64,000 bases of DNA, from contig NZ_LJIZ01000038.1 in assembly GCF_001420605.1 (NCBI RefSeq), positions 62,001 through 126,000 of the forward strand, given 5' to 3'. Position 1 is the stretch's first letter. Each line of letters begins with the position of its first letter. Positions 17,693 through 26,873 of the stretch are shown one piece after another. The DNA is from Bacillus sp. FJAT-25509. GTDB taxonomy: Bacteria; Bacillota; Bacilli; Bacillales; Bacillaceae_G. Made by a program: the position numbers and the translations under genes. The notes below the pieces were generated by a model. The model had not been told where the DNA came from and searched no databases. It saw only the letters and a list, made by a program, of their open reading frames with translations.

Positions 17693-20600
17693 ATGCTAAG
17701 ACGTAAAGCTAGGTTGAAAAATCTGGTAAGCTTGTGTTTATCAGTGGGTATGTTGCTTTCTATGCTTCCAACGGCATCTGCTGCTGTAACTGAAAAGGAG
17801 AACTTATTTAATAATATTTCTACCAATCAAACCTATAAGACTATAGGAAAAGTAACAAAGATTACGAAAGAAAGAAATAATGTGTACTTGGATTTAGAAA
17901 CAGGAGAAAAAATAAAAATTAACTTCCTAAAAAATAATGTTTTTCGACTGCATTTGGACCCAAAGGGTATTTTTGAAGAATATCCAACTCCCAATGAGCC
18001 TGAGCATGTGACAAAAATTATTGACAAAAATGTTAGCGATTACAAAAAACAATATGGTGAAATTGACATTAAGGTTGATGATCGTGATAACAATGTCTAT
18101 AAAATTTCCACTGATGCTTTAGAGTTAAGAGTAGATAAAACGACTTCAAAGATGAGCCTGTTCGATAAAAAAAGATCAAAGATTCTTTGGAGTGAAAGTG
18201 AACCGCTAAAACATTCCAACGGAAGTACAGTTCAAACCTTTGATACAAAAGAAAACGAATATTTTTATGGCGGAGGTCAACAGAATGGATTTTATGCCCA
18301 TAAGAATAATTCCATAAACATTGCAATCGGGGGAGGTTGGGATGCAGGAGCTGCATCAAGCCCAGTCCCTTTCTATATAAGCACTGAAGGCTACGGAGTC
18401 ATGAGAAATACTTTTAAGCCAGGCGTTTATGATTTTACAAAAACGGCTACTTTGACTCACAGTGAAGACAGATTTGACGCATATTATTTTGTAGATGATT
18501 CTATTCCAAAAATCGTTAATGATTATACAGAATTAACTGGGAAACCGGCACTTATGCCAAAATACGGTTTCTATTTAGGGCATGCTGATTGTTTTAATGG
18601 AACTCATAATGGTCATAAGGACCAACGAACACTCCAGACTAATGGATTAAATACAATAAATCAATATGCTGATCACGATATGCCGTTAGGATGGTTTTTA
18701 CCAAATGATGGCTATGGATGCGGATATGGCGGACTTGGTAATTTGAAGCAGTTTGTTGATAAAGCAAATAATCAAAAAGTAGAAGTAGGCTTATGGACAC
18801 AAAGCAATCTCTACCCAGATCCTAATCTACCTGTTGATAGTCCTTTACGAAGAGACCTTGACGGGGAAGTTAAAGCAGGTGTAAGAGCAATAAAGACTGA
18901 TGTTGCATGGGTTGGGCAAGGATATTCCATGGCCTTAAATGCGACACGCCAAGCAGCGGAAGGAATTCAAAAAGAAGATAATTCAGGTGGTGCACGTCCA
19001 TTTGTTATTTCGCTAGATGGGTGGGCTGGTACTCAACGATATGCTGGATTATGGTCAGGCGACCAATATGGAGGTAATTGGGAGTACATAAGAATGCATA
19101 TCCCTACTTACATTGGCGCAGGCTTATCAGGAAATCCAAACGTCGGCTCAGATATGGATGGTATATTTGGTGGAGATGCAAAAGTACAGACTCGTGATTT
19201 CCAATGGAAAGCATTCACTCCTATCCAAATCGACATGGATGGCTGGGCATCCGGAGGTAATGATTACAGTAAATCTAAAAATCCATGGAATTATGGTGAA
19301 CCATATGCGTCGATTAATCGGATGTATTTAAATCTAAAGTCACAAATGCTGCCTTATATCTACACCATTGCCGAGGAAGCTACATCAAAATCCATGCCAA
19401 TGATTAGAGGAATGATGTTAGAATATCCAAATGATCCTTACACGTACGGTACGCAAACACAATATCAATATATGTGGGGGCCTAATCTATTAGTTGCACC
19501 AATATATGATGGAAACTCTAATGCAGCTGAAGTAAGGAACGATATTTATCTTCCAGATAAAAATCAAATTTGGATTGATTATTTTACAGGTGAACAATAC
19601 CAGGGAGGTTCGGTTCTTCATAACTTTAGCGCTCCATTATGGAAGACCCCTGTATTTGTTAAAGCTGGGGCAATTATTCCAATGGCACCAGAAAATAATT
19701 CAATTAATGAATTAAATGGTTCTGAAAATAGAATATTTGATGTATATCCATCGGGAAAATCAGAATTTACTCTATATGAAGACGATGGGAAAACTGTTGA
19801 GTATAAGGAAAAGAAAAATACAAGAACGAAGGTCACTTCAAAGGTAATTAAGGAAAGAGCTGTTATAACCGTTGATAGCGCAAAAGGAAAGGGCTATAAA
19901 GGGATGGTTACAAACAGGGGCACAGAAGTGATTGTCAGCACACGTGCAAACCCGAGGGATATAACGGTTAAGGTTGGAAATAAAGATATTACATTAAGGA
20001 AAGTTACGAATGAAGAGGAATATAAAAACTCAGAAAACGTGTATTTCTATAATGAACATCCAAACTTAAACAAATATTCTACCAAAGGCTCACCATTTGA
20101 AAAGACTGATATTATTACATCACCAAAGCTTTATATTAAGGTAGGGAAAACAGATATCACGAAAAATAAAATAACATTTACAGTAGATGGCTTCAATAAT
20201 ACTCAAAAGAAGGATGTAGTAGATAAAGAAGTACCAACGATTCCATCGGGGCTTCATGCAGATGACGCCAACATTACAGATCGAGAAATTAAATTAAATT
20301 GGGATAAGGTTGATGGTTCGAATACAACTTATGATCTAATGATCGATGGTATTGTTCATACAAATGTGTTTAAGTCAAGTGATAGTCAGCAAACACCATT
20401 CTATCTCCATACAGGTTTAACATCTGATTCAGAATATTCTTATCGAATAAGAGCAACGAATACAAAAGGGTCATCTGGCTGGAGTGATGAAATCAAAATA
20501 AGAACGAAGCTTGACCGATACAGAAATGTCCCTAAGAATATGACGGCAAAAGCAGATAGTGAACAGCCGGGACAAGAAGCATCTTTAGCAGTCGATGGAA

Positions 20601-22126
20601 AGGTTGATACATTGTGGCATACTCAATGGGGAGATGCAGGAAATAAACTGCCACATACCTTTGAGATTGATATGAAGCTAGCGTATGAACTAGATAAGCT
20701 CGAGTATGTTCCAAGACCTGATGCAGGGAATGGAACAATATTAAAATACAATTTAGACGTAAGTCTAGATGGCAAAACTTATAAAAATATCATCACTGAT
20801 GGAACATTTGAGAGGAATAATGAAACCAAAGTCATAGATTTAAAGGGAAATATTACTGCAAGATATATTAAGTTAACCATTTTAAACTCTGTAGGCGGCT
20901 TTGGAAGTGCACAGGAATTCAGGCCATACAAAAAGGATAAAACAGGAGGAACCGTAGTAGGTGAGAATATACCGAACGGAGTCATTGATGAAGATGACCT
21001 ACTCTTCTTTGCAAGCTATATGGGTGTTGACCAAACGGATACAGCTTGGGGACAAGTATCAAGGGTTGATATTAATTTTAATGGTGTAATTGATGCCTAC
21101 GATTTAATGTATGTAGCATCTAAATTAAGTGAAAAACCTCTTCAAGCAACAGGAAGGCCGGTTGCCGGACTATTGGACATTAGACCAAGTAAGCAGCAGT
21201 TAAAAGCAGGAGAAGAATTTTCAGTAGAAATAATAGGAGCAGGATTAAAGGATATCAATGCGTTTAACCTGGAACTAGGGCTGGATCCGAACAAATATGA
21301 ATTAGTAAAAGAGTGTAAACCTGACGGGACTTGTGGTGAAAATATTGTTACGCCTTCCAATGAAATAGCCAATATGTTAAATTACTCGGCACTTGCGGGT
21401 ATTGGAAATTCTGAACAACGTATTATGGCAGCGTTTTCTAACAAGGGAACACAAAATACATTAGATGGTACGAAGACATTGGCCACGCTTAAGTTAAAGG
21501 CTAAGAAAGATCTTCAATTCGATATTCCGATCACCAGATCCTTACTGATTAATACAGCCTCTGACACTATTGATAAAATAGGTGAAGTTTTAACTCCAGG
21601 CCAGGAACCGGGAGGGGTTGAACAACCACAAGAGCCTAAGGAACTGCAATTATCGGGTAAAGATATGACGGTTACTGGTGATGGGGAAAAGATGCAGGGC
21701 GGTGCAGCAGCTTTTGCCAAGTTGATTGACGGTGAGATAAGTGAAAATTCATTGGCGGAATTGAAATGGAGCCTCACTGGAAATGAAGGAATTTCACTAC
21801 CGTTACCTGTTGATTTTAACTTTACTAAACCACAAGAATTGACTAAATTTATTGTTTATAATCGCCCGCAATATACGAATGGCAAAATTAAAACACTAAG
21901 TGCCAAAATATATTCTGATTCTGGAAAAGAGTATGATTTAGGTGCAAAAAGTGTTCAATTTGACGATAAATCAGTAACCTTCGATTTAGCGGAGACTGAT
22001 TTACCGATTGGAACCAAATTTACAAAGTTATCGATTACCTTTAAGGAATCACATAGTGGTCCACTTATGTTATCTGTTGCAGAGGTAGAATTTTTTGCAA
22101 AGAACCCTGCTTATGTAGAGAAATAA
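17693..22126 (+). CDS. secreted multi-modular GH31 glycosidase, probable alpha-N-acetylgalactosaminidase
   Basis: 1477 residues. Signal peptide 1-30 (cut near ASA-AV), N-terminal beta-sandwich, then a GH31 barrel. The putative nucleophile is D403 (AIKTDVAW) and the acid/base D457 (WSGDQYGGNW). GWFLPNDGYGCGYG and VGSDMDGIFGG line the site. This motif set resembles the GH31 alpha-GalNAcase-type branch more than classical alpha-glucosidases, and the adjacent GalNAc-type PTS agrees, but specificity is inferred. After the barrel come a fibronectin-III domain (about 845-935), a discoidin/F5-8C domain (about 940-1085), a two-repeat dockerin (NGVIDEDDLLFF... and DINFNGVIDAYDLMYV), a cohesin-like domain (about 1160-1300) and a C-terminal sandwich. 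CGGAGG precedes the ATG. There is no anchor. Confidence 0.85.
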   Translation: MLRRKARLKNLVSLCLSVGMLLSMLPTASAAVTEKENLFNNISTNQTYKTIGKVTKITKERNNVYLDLETGEKIKINFLKNNVFRLHLDPKGIFEEYPTPNEPEHVTKIIDKNVSDYKKQYGEIDIKVDDRDNNVYKISTDALELRVDKTTSKMSLFDKKRSKILWSESEPLKHSNGSTVQTFDTKENEYFYGGGQQNGFYAHKNNSINIAIGGGWDAGAASSPVPFYISTEGYGVMRNTFKPGVYDFTKTATLTHSEDRFDAYYFVDDSIPKIVNDYTELTGKPALMPKYGFYLGHADCFNGTHNGHKDQRTLQTNGLNTINQYADHDMPLGWFLPNDGYGCGYGGLGNLKQFVDKANNQKVEVGLWTQSNLYPDPNLPVDSPLRRDLDGEVKAGVRAIKTDVAWVGQGYSMALNATRQAAEGIQKEDNSGGARPFVISLDGWAGTQRYAGLWSGDQYGGNWEYIRMHIPTYIGAGLSGNPNVGSDMDGIFGGDAKVQTRDFQWKAFTPIQIDMDGWASGGNDYSKSKNPWNYGEPYASINRMYLNLKSQMLPYIYTIAEEATSKSMPMIRGMMLEYPNDPYTYGTQTQYQYMWGPNLLVAPIYDGNSNAAEVRNDIYLPDKNQIWIDYFTGEQYQGGSVLHNFSAPLWKTPVFVKAGAIIPMAPENNSINELNGSENRIFDVYPSGKSEFTLYEDDGKTVEYKEKKNTRTKVTSKVIKERAVITVDSAKGKGYKGMVTNRGTEVIVSTRANPRDITVKVGNKDITLRKVTNEEEYKNSENVYFYNEHPNLNKYSTKGSPFEKTDIITSPKLYIKVGKTDITKNKITFTVDGFNNTQKKDVVDKEVPTIPSGLHADDANITDREIKLNWDKVDGSNTTYDLMIDGIVHTNVFKSSDSQQTPFYLHTGLTSDSEYSYRIRATNTKGSSGWSDEIKIRTKLDRYRNVPKNMTAKADSEQPGQEASLAVDGKVDTLWHTQWGDAGNKLPHTFEIDMKLAYELDKLEYVPRPDAGNGTILKYNLDVSLDGKTYKNIITDGTFERNNETKVIDLKGNITARYIKLTILNSVGGFGSAQEFRPYKKDKTGGTVVGENIPNGVIDEDDLLFFASYMGVDQTDTAWGQVSRVDINFNGVIDAYDLMYVASKLSEKPLQATGRPVAGLLDIRPSKQQLKAGEEFSVEIIGAGLKDINAFNLELGLDPNKYELVKECKPDGTCGENIVTPSNEIANMLNYSALAGIGNSEQRIMAAFSNKGTQNTLDGTKTLATLKLKAKKDLQFDIPITRSLLINTASDTIDKIGEVLTPGQEPGGVEQPQEPKELQLSGKDMTVTGDGEKMQGGAAAFAKLIDGEISENSLAELKWSLTGNEGISLPLPVDFNFTKPQELTKFIVYNRPQYTNGKIKTLSAKIYSDSGKEYDLGAKSVQFDDKSVTFDLAETDLPIGTKFTKLSITFKESHSGPLMLSVAEVEFFAKNPAYVEK

Positions 22127-22154
22127 AAGTAAATATCTCTTATTAGTTTAGTGA

Positions 22155-22190
22155 TATTAGGGTTGACCCGTTAACGTGTTAACCCTAATA
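22155..22190. promoter_or_regulatory. inverted repeat with GGGTTGACCC core
   Basis: Arms TATTAGGGTT / AACCCTAATA are perfect over 10 bp and can be extended by wobble pairing. The left side contains GGGTTGACCC, as does the repeat before the GH31 gene. It could act as an operator for the PTS operon or as a hairpin ending the GH31 transcript. A separate terminator lies immediately downstream. Confidence 0.45.
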
Positions 22191-22198
22191 CCTAACTT

Positions 22199-22226
22199 AA
22201 AAAAGAGCCTTTTAATGCTCTTTTCG
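22199..22226 (+). terminator. rho-independent terminator
   Basis: AAAAGAGC / GCTCTTTT stem with an 8-base loop, after the GH31 gene. Confidence 0.65.
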
Positions 22227-22467
22227 ATGGTGATTTTTGTCGTTAAAGGCGTAGCCATCGATGAATACCAGTAAATTCAGGTAGGAGAGTAGCAAGTAGA
22301 TGTTTTCCTTCCTAGAACTAATTGCTTTTTGTTTTCTTTTGCATTATTTCATTCGAATTTTTGAGAATAGCTCCAGATAACCCATCATCATCTGATATGG
22401 TAAACCGGGTTGTTAGGGGAGTTAAAGTATATCAATTTCATCCATCATATTTATAGGGGGTAATATC
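22227..22467. other. leader region of the PTS genes
   Basis: Non-coding. It carries TTGTTAGGGGAGTT-like sequence and, just before the first gene, TATAGGGGG as a ribosome site. No convincing cre site was found by eye. Confidence 0.35.
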
Positions 22468-22941
22468 ATGCCGAATATTTTGCTAACAAGAATCGACAAC
22501 CGATTGGTCCATGGCCAAGTAGGGGTTACTTGGGTTAATCATTTAGGAGCTAATTTAATTGTCGTCGCAAATGATGAAGTGTCTGAAGATGAGGTACAAC
22601 AAGATTTAATGGAAATGGTTGTACCGGGGTCAATCGGAATCCGTTTTTTCTCAATCCAGACAACCATTGATGTGATCCACAATGCAGCGGATGATCAGTA
22701 TATCTTTATAGTTGTGAAAACACCACTAGATTTGTTGCGACTTGTAGAGGGCGGTGTGCCAATCGACAAGGTGAATATTGGAAACATGCATTTTTCTCAA
22801 GGGAAAACACAAGTATTCTCCACCGTCTCCGTTGATGAAGGTGATAAAGATGCATTTAGGCAGCTGCGTGATTTGGGAGTGAAACTCGAGGTACGTCGCG
22901 TTCCAGATGAAAGACCGGACGATATTTATAAACATTTATAG
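22468..22941 (+). CDS. agaV: PTS mannose-family EIIB, GalNAc (AgaV/AgaB) type
   Basis: 157 residues, the size of a single EIIB domain. The phosphorylated histidine is H15 in RIDNRLVHGQVGVTWV. NLIVVANDEVSEDEVQQDLMEMVVP and VNIGNMHFSQGK strongly recall E. coli AgaV, the EIIB for N-acetylgalactosamine, more than mannose or sorbose EIIBs. It takes phosphate from the EIIA encoded three genes downstream and passes it to the sugar crossing EIIC-EIID. ATG with GGGGG upstream; 16 bases separate it from the EIIC gene. The substrate call rests on recognised similarity without a search. Confidence 0.82.
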   Translation: MPNILLTRIDNRLVHGQVGVTWVNHLGANLIVVANDEVSEDEVQQDLMEMVVPGSIGIRFFSIQTTIDVIHNAADDQYIFIVVKTPLDLLRLVEGGVPIDKVNIGNMHFSQGKTQVFSTVSVDEGDKDAFRQLRDLGVKLEVRRVPDERPDDIYKHL

Positions 22942-22957
22942 AAAGAAGTGAGAAGGA

Positions 22958-23731
22958 ATGGATAATCATATGCTGCTACAAGCCTTATTAGTTGCCATTT
23001 GGGCTGGAATTGCAGGAATAGACCTGTTCAACGGGTTGTTCCACATTCACCGCCCGATTGTAACCGGTGTCATTATTGGATTGATTTTAGGGGATTTAAA
23101 AACAGGAGTTATAACAGGTGCTGCCATTGAGTTAGTGTGGGCAGGTATGGTGCCGCTCGCTGGTGCACAGCCGCCAAACGTTGTTATTGGGGGTATAATC
23201 GGAACGTCGTTTGCGATTCTGACAGGACAAGAGCCTAAAGTGGCAATCGGTATTGCTGTTCCGTTTGCAGTTGCCGTTCAGGCGTGTATCACTCTCATGT
23301 TTACTGCTTTTTCTCCAGTTATGCATAAAGCTGATCAATATGCACAAGAGGCGAATACAAAGGGAATCGAACGAATCAATTATTTAGGTATTCTTACATT
23401 ATTTGTATTCTATTTCGTTATTGCTTTTTTACCAATTTATTTTGGAGCAGATGCTGCCAAAGGAGTCGTAGGAGTTTTACCAAAATGGCTTATTAGCGGC
23501 CTTGGTGCTGCTGGTGGAATGATGGCCGCAATTGGTTTTGCTATGCTACTAAAGATCATGTTGAAAAAACAATATGTAGCCTTTTTGATCGTTGGATTTA
23601 TTTTAGTTACATATATGAACATGCCAGTCATTGCTGTTGCATTAATTGGAATCGCAATCGCGCTTTACGATTTCTTCAAAGCAACTACTGGTGATGGATC
23701 AGGAAGGGGGGTTCCAAAACGTGGAATCTAA
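22958..23731 (+). CDS. agaW: PTS mannose-family EIIC, AgaW type
   Basis: 257 residues with seven to eight hydrophobic segments. The EIIC core is recognisable: GIDLFNGLFHIHRPIVTGVIIGLILGDLKTG, then AAIELVWAGMVPLAGAQPPNVVIGGIIGT. It forms the sugar-conducting membrane channel with EIID. ATG with AGAAGTGAGAAGG upstream. The last 11 bases overlap the EIID gene, showing translational coupling. The C-terminus is slightly long and basic (GVPKRGI) because of that overlap. Confidence 0.85.
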   Translation: MDNHMLLQALLVAIWAGIAGIDLFNGLFHIHRPIVTGVIIGLILGDLKTGVITGAAIELVWAGMVPLAGAQPPNVVIGGIIGTSFAILTGQEPKVAIGIAVPFAVAVQACITLMFTAFSPVMHKADQYAQEANTKGIERINYLGILTLFVFYFVIAFLPIYFGADAAKGVVGVLPKWLISGLGAAGGMMAAIGFAMLLKIMLKKQYVAFLIVGFILVTYMNMPVIAVALIGIAIALYDFFKATTGDGSGRGVPKRGI

Positions 23732-24590
23732 ACAAGCAGTAGAAACGATAATCAACAATACGAGCAGTCCGGATTATTATCAAAATGGTGCCACAAATCA
23801 GGCCGTAACTAAAAAAGATTTAAATAAGATGGTGTGGCGATCCCTTTTATTACAAGCGTCATTTAACTATGAAAGAATGCAGGCCGCAGGATGGTTATAT
23901 TCGATCTTGCCAGGTTTGAAAAAGATTCACAAAAATAAGCACGATTTAAGTGAATCAATGAAAAGTCATATGGAATTTTTCAACACGCATCCATTCCTTG
24001 TAAACATAATTATGGGGATTGTCCTTGCTATGGAGGAAAAGAAACAAAGCCGAAATACGATTAGAGCCATTCGGGTAGCCATGATGGGACCACTAGGCGG
24101 AATTGGAGATGCCCTTTTCTGGCTAACCCTCCTTCCTATTTGCGTTGGTATTGGTGCCTCGCTTGGGCAAGATGGAAACCCTATGGGAGCAGTCATATTC
24201 TTATTAATCTTTAACGCAGTACATTTTTCGCTTAGATTTGGATTAATGCATTACGGTTATAATGCCGGAACAAATGCTATCAGTTCTTTAAAGGAAAATA
24301 CTAAAAAAGTAGCACATGCAGCATCTATTGTAGGGTTAACAGTTGTTGGCGCATTGATTGCCTCATTCGTAAATTTAGAATCAAGTTTAGTAATCCATGC
24401 TGGTCAGGCAAAAATTGCTCTGCAAAAGGATTTGCTTGATAAAGTCATGCCAAATCTATTGCCTTTAGCCTATACCTTATTAATGTACTACCTATTAAAA
24501 AAGGGATTTTCTCCAGTTAAGCTAATTATCATTACCGTTATCATTGGTATAATTGGTAAAATTCCATTTCCTTTTGGAACTATTTTATAA
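23721..24590 (+). CDS. agaE: PTS mannose-family EIID, AgaE type
   Basis: About 289 residues. The GTG at 23721 is chosen because AGGAAGGGGGG lies nine bases upstream and the product then starts MESKQAVE; the frame is open further upstream only as a shadow of EIIC. EIID signatures are present: LNKMVWRSLLLQASFNYERMQAAGWLYSILP, HMEFFNTHPFLVNIIMG, MGPLGGIGDALFWLTLLPI, and a hydrophobic C-terminal helix set. With EIIC it makes the translocation unit. Confidence 0.85.
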   Translation: MESKQAVETIINNTSSPDYYQNGATNQAVTKKDLNKMVWRSLLLQASFNYERMQAAGWLYSILPGLKKIHKNKHDLSESMKSHMEFFNTHPFLVNIIMGIVLAMEEKKQSRNTIRAIRVAMMGPLGGIGDALFWLTLLPICVGIGASLGQDGNPMGAVIFLLIFNAVHFSLRFGLMHYGYNAGTNAISSLKENTKKVAHAASIVGLTVVGALIASFVNLESSLVIHAGQAKIALQKDLLDKVMPNLLPLAYTLLMYYLLKKGFSPVKLIIITVIIGIIGKIPFPFGTIL

Positions 24591-24618
24591 TATTTAGCAT
24601 GTTAGGAGGCTTTTTAAA

Positions 24619-25041
24619 ATGAATGGTTTAATCATTAGCGGTCATGGATCGTTTGCAAAGGGGCTTCAATCTTCGGTAAAACTAATCGCTGGAGATCAAC
24701 CCAATGTGGAATACGTGGATTTTCTTGAAAGTGATTCTACAGGTGACTTGGAGAAAAAGCTGCTTGAGGCTTTTTCAAGATTACAAGAATGTGAATCTAT
24801 CTTAGTCTTATGTGATTTAGTTGGCGGTTCCCCGTTTAAAACGGCCGTTTCGCTTACGAATGGGAAGGAAGATTCTGCTGTAGTTGGCGGTACAAATCTT
24901 GCGATGGTCATCGAAACTGCTTTATTAAAGGACGGACTTCAAATCGATGGGTTAAGAGATTTAGCGATCAATACTGGTAAAGAATCGATTAAAGGTTTTC
25001 AAAAGTCGGAACGTCCAAGAGCCAAAGAGTCTGGAATATAA
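24619..25041 (+). CDS. agaF: PTS mannose-family EIIA, AgaF type
   Basis: 140 residues, one EIIA-Man domain. The phosphohistidine is H9 in GLIISGHGSFAKGL, and DLVGGSPFKTAV is the second conserved loop. It accepts phosphate from HPr and donates to EIIB. ATG with TAGGAGGC upstream, 28 bases after EIID. Gene order EIIB-EIIC-EIID-EIIA with a separate EIIA is usual for aga-type loci. The expected catabolic genes (GalNAc-6-P deacetylase, AgaS deaminase/isomerase, tagatose-6-P kinase and aldolase) do not follow. Confidence 0.83.
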   Translation: MNGLIISGHGSFAKGLQSSVKLIAGDQPNVEYVDFLESDSTGDLEKKLLEAFSRLQECESILVLCDLVGGSPFKTAVSLTNGKEDSAVVGGTNLAMVIETALLKDGLQIDGLRDLAINTGKESIKGFQKSERPRAKESGI

Positions 25042-25080
25042 TGAAAGCGATAAAGTGAATAACTCCCATGCCTCGATTAG

Positions 25081-25105
25081 GAATAGAATAGAATAGAATA
25101 GAATT
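25081..25105. repeat. GAATA pentanucleotide tandem repeat
   Basis: Four full GAATA units plus a partial unit, in the gap after the PTS genes. A possible slippage site; no function suggested. Confidence 0.6.
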
Positions 25106-25511
25106 ACTTGAAATAATCTAACTATTATTCTTACAATCTAGTTTCAATCAATGGTGTCCTTGATGGCCGGGCAATATTGAAAAATGGAGTCGCTCCATTT
25201 GCAGAAGATGGAGAACAGGCTGGACGTGCATGGTAACAAGAAACCGGTAAATAAATATTCAAGAACTAAAAATTGTCTTGAAAGAGACAGCATACTCGTG
25301 GTTTGTAAAAATCTCGGGGGAAGAAAGGTAGGGAAGTGCGGGGAAGGATCTCGAGCTTCCTTATTTTTTGATTTGTTTTTAAAGTCGTTTTGACTAAAAC
25401 ACGGAAACAGGTTCGATTAAGGAGGTTATTAATATTTTACAAGCGATTTAGATAAAACATCATTATTATAGTTTGGAAGAAACTATTCCCTTATAGAATC
25501 TGGTTGTTAGG
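25106..25511. other. gap between PTS and gntR with a coding-like remnant
   Basis: At about 25156-25233 one frame reads VLDGRAILKNGVAPFAEDGE and ends in a stop, resembling the tail of a deleted gene I cannot name. A GGAAG / CTTCC hairpin with a T-rich tail (25341-25369) could be its terminator. Otherwise nothing is supported. Confidence 0.4.
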
Positions 25512-25539
25512 TTGACTCTACAAGTGTTGGTGATATAAT
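25512..25539 (+). promoter_or_regulatory. sigma-A-type promoter of gntR
   Basis: TTGACT (25512-25517) and TATAAT (25534-25539) with a 16-base spacer, 49 bases before the gntR start. The -35 lies inside AGGTTGACTCT, which resembles the GGGTTGACCC cores flanking the GH31 gene, compatible with autoregulation. Confidence 0.7.
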
Positions 25540-25588
25540 TTATGTTATTAATAGAATCTTAGTATGGTTTGGAGGCAGGTTTAGTAAA

Positions 25589-26320
25589 ATGAAACCATTG
25601 CAGCATGAAAGTTTAATCCCACTTTATCACCAATTGATGGAAAGACTAAAGGATTCGATTGAAAAGGGAAATTGGACCCCTGGTGATAAAATCCCATCGG
25701 AAAATCAATTGATGGTTCAATTCAGTGTGAGCCGGAACACCGCTAAAAAGGCAATTGAGGAGCTAGTTCAAGAAGGGATTCTTTACCGAATTCAAGGTAA
25801 AGGTACATATGTGGCAAAACCAAAATTACAGCAGTCATTGATGGGATTCTACAGCTTTAGCAAAGTATTAAAAGAAAAGGGACTGAACCCTAAGGATATC
25901 ATTCTGAAAATAGAAGAGGTCAAACCGACTGTCAAAATCAAAGAAGCGCTTCAGTTGAGTGAAAATATGAATGTCATTGAAATGAAACGCCTTCGTTGTG
26001 CTGAAGATGAGCCGTTTATTTTGGAATCATCTTTTATTCCGAAACATGTTGTTACAGATATAGAGCAGTTAAATAAGGTAGGCGAAATTTCTTTATATGA
26101 TTTATTTTCACAACAGTTCAATACCATGGTAACAAGAGCAAAAGAGGCTTTTGAACCAGTACTCATCCGTGCCGACGAAAGTCAATATTTGCAATCCGAG
26201 GAAGGCAGTCCCGCACTTCTCCTTGAACGTACTGCCTACAATGCCAATGGTGAGCCTGTTGAATTTTGTATCTCCATTGTACGTGGCGATCGCTGCCGCT
26301 TTTACACAGAATTAAGCTAA
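25589..26320 (+). CDS. GntR-family regulator, HutC/UTRA type (amino-sugar regulator-like)
   Basis: 243 residues. The N-terminal winged helix reads PLYHQLMERLKDSIEKGNWTPGDKIPSENQLMVQFSVSRNTAKKAIEELVQEG. A UTRA ligand domain from about residue 90 ends with ERTAYNANGEPVEFCISIVRGDRCRFY. Relatives such as NagR and AgaR2-like proteins repress amino-sugar genes and release DNA on binding a sugar phosphate. Placed just after the GalNAc-type PTS, it is the likely local regulator with GalNAc-derived phosphate as effector (inference). ATG, with GGAGGCAGG thirteen to fourteen bases upstream. Confidence 0.88.
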   Translation: MKPLQHESLIPLYHQLMERLKDSIEKGNWTPGDKIPSENQLMVQFSVSRNTAKKAIEELVQEGILYRIQGKGTYVAKPKLQQSLMGFYSFSKVLKEKGLNPKDIILKIEEVKPTVKIKEALQLSENMNVIEMKRLRCAEDEPFILESSFIPKHVVTDIEQLNKVGEISLYDLFSQQFNTMVTRAKEAFEPVLIRADESQYLQSEEGSPALLLERTAYNANGEPVEFCISIVRGDRCRFYTELS

Positions 26321-26873
26321 TCATAACTCATAGCATTTTGTCTATGAGTTTTATATAAAGTTTATCTATACCAACAACCCACTAAATATTAATTGATGGG
26401 ATGACGGATAAATTATAGTAATTGTATATTCAAATTAGTAATAAATTTCAGTTTACAAAAGTTTATTTATTCGAATTAACTTGTACCAACAATCCGTTGC
26501 GAATTTAGCAAACAACGTCAAATGGCTGTTTAATGGGATTAACAAGTTCCAACAGTACCTCACGTGGTAAGAATTTACGTATACCTTCTATGATTTCATT
26601 TCAAACTTTTAGTCTATTTATTCCATACTCATCATCTCTAATATTGAGTTTTTCATTTAGCAATTTGGAAAGAAAATATCTGTTGAAACTTAATTTGTAT
26701 TTTTTTGAACATGCTCAATGTAAACCTTGTTATCGCCATAGGTTCATCATTCAAAATCAACTTCATCTTATGATGAAAGTTTTCAAATCTAGTTAACATA
26801 ATCAAAAGGTATTATGAATGTATAATTTGAAAACAAATCTAATTCCAAGGTTTATTTCTGGTAACTGGGTTTA
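26321..26873. other. gene-free stretch
   Basis: AT-rich, with short repeats of the type ACCAACAA (26370, 26489) and AAGTTCCAACA (26542). A frame at 26533-26796 lacks a ribosome site and family resemblance. Treated as debris. Confidence 0.4.

Noticed and set aside
25184-25393. 69-codon open frame after the PTS genes
   Set aside because: Overlaps a better coding-like tail in another frame and runs through a hairpin terminator; no ribosome site.
26533-26796. 87-codon open frame before the YhgE relic
   Set aside because: No ribosome site, odd composition and no family resemblance; surrounded by debris.
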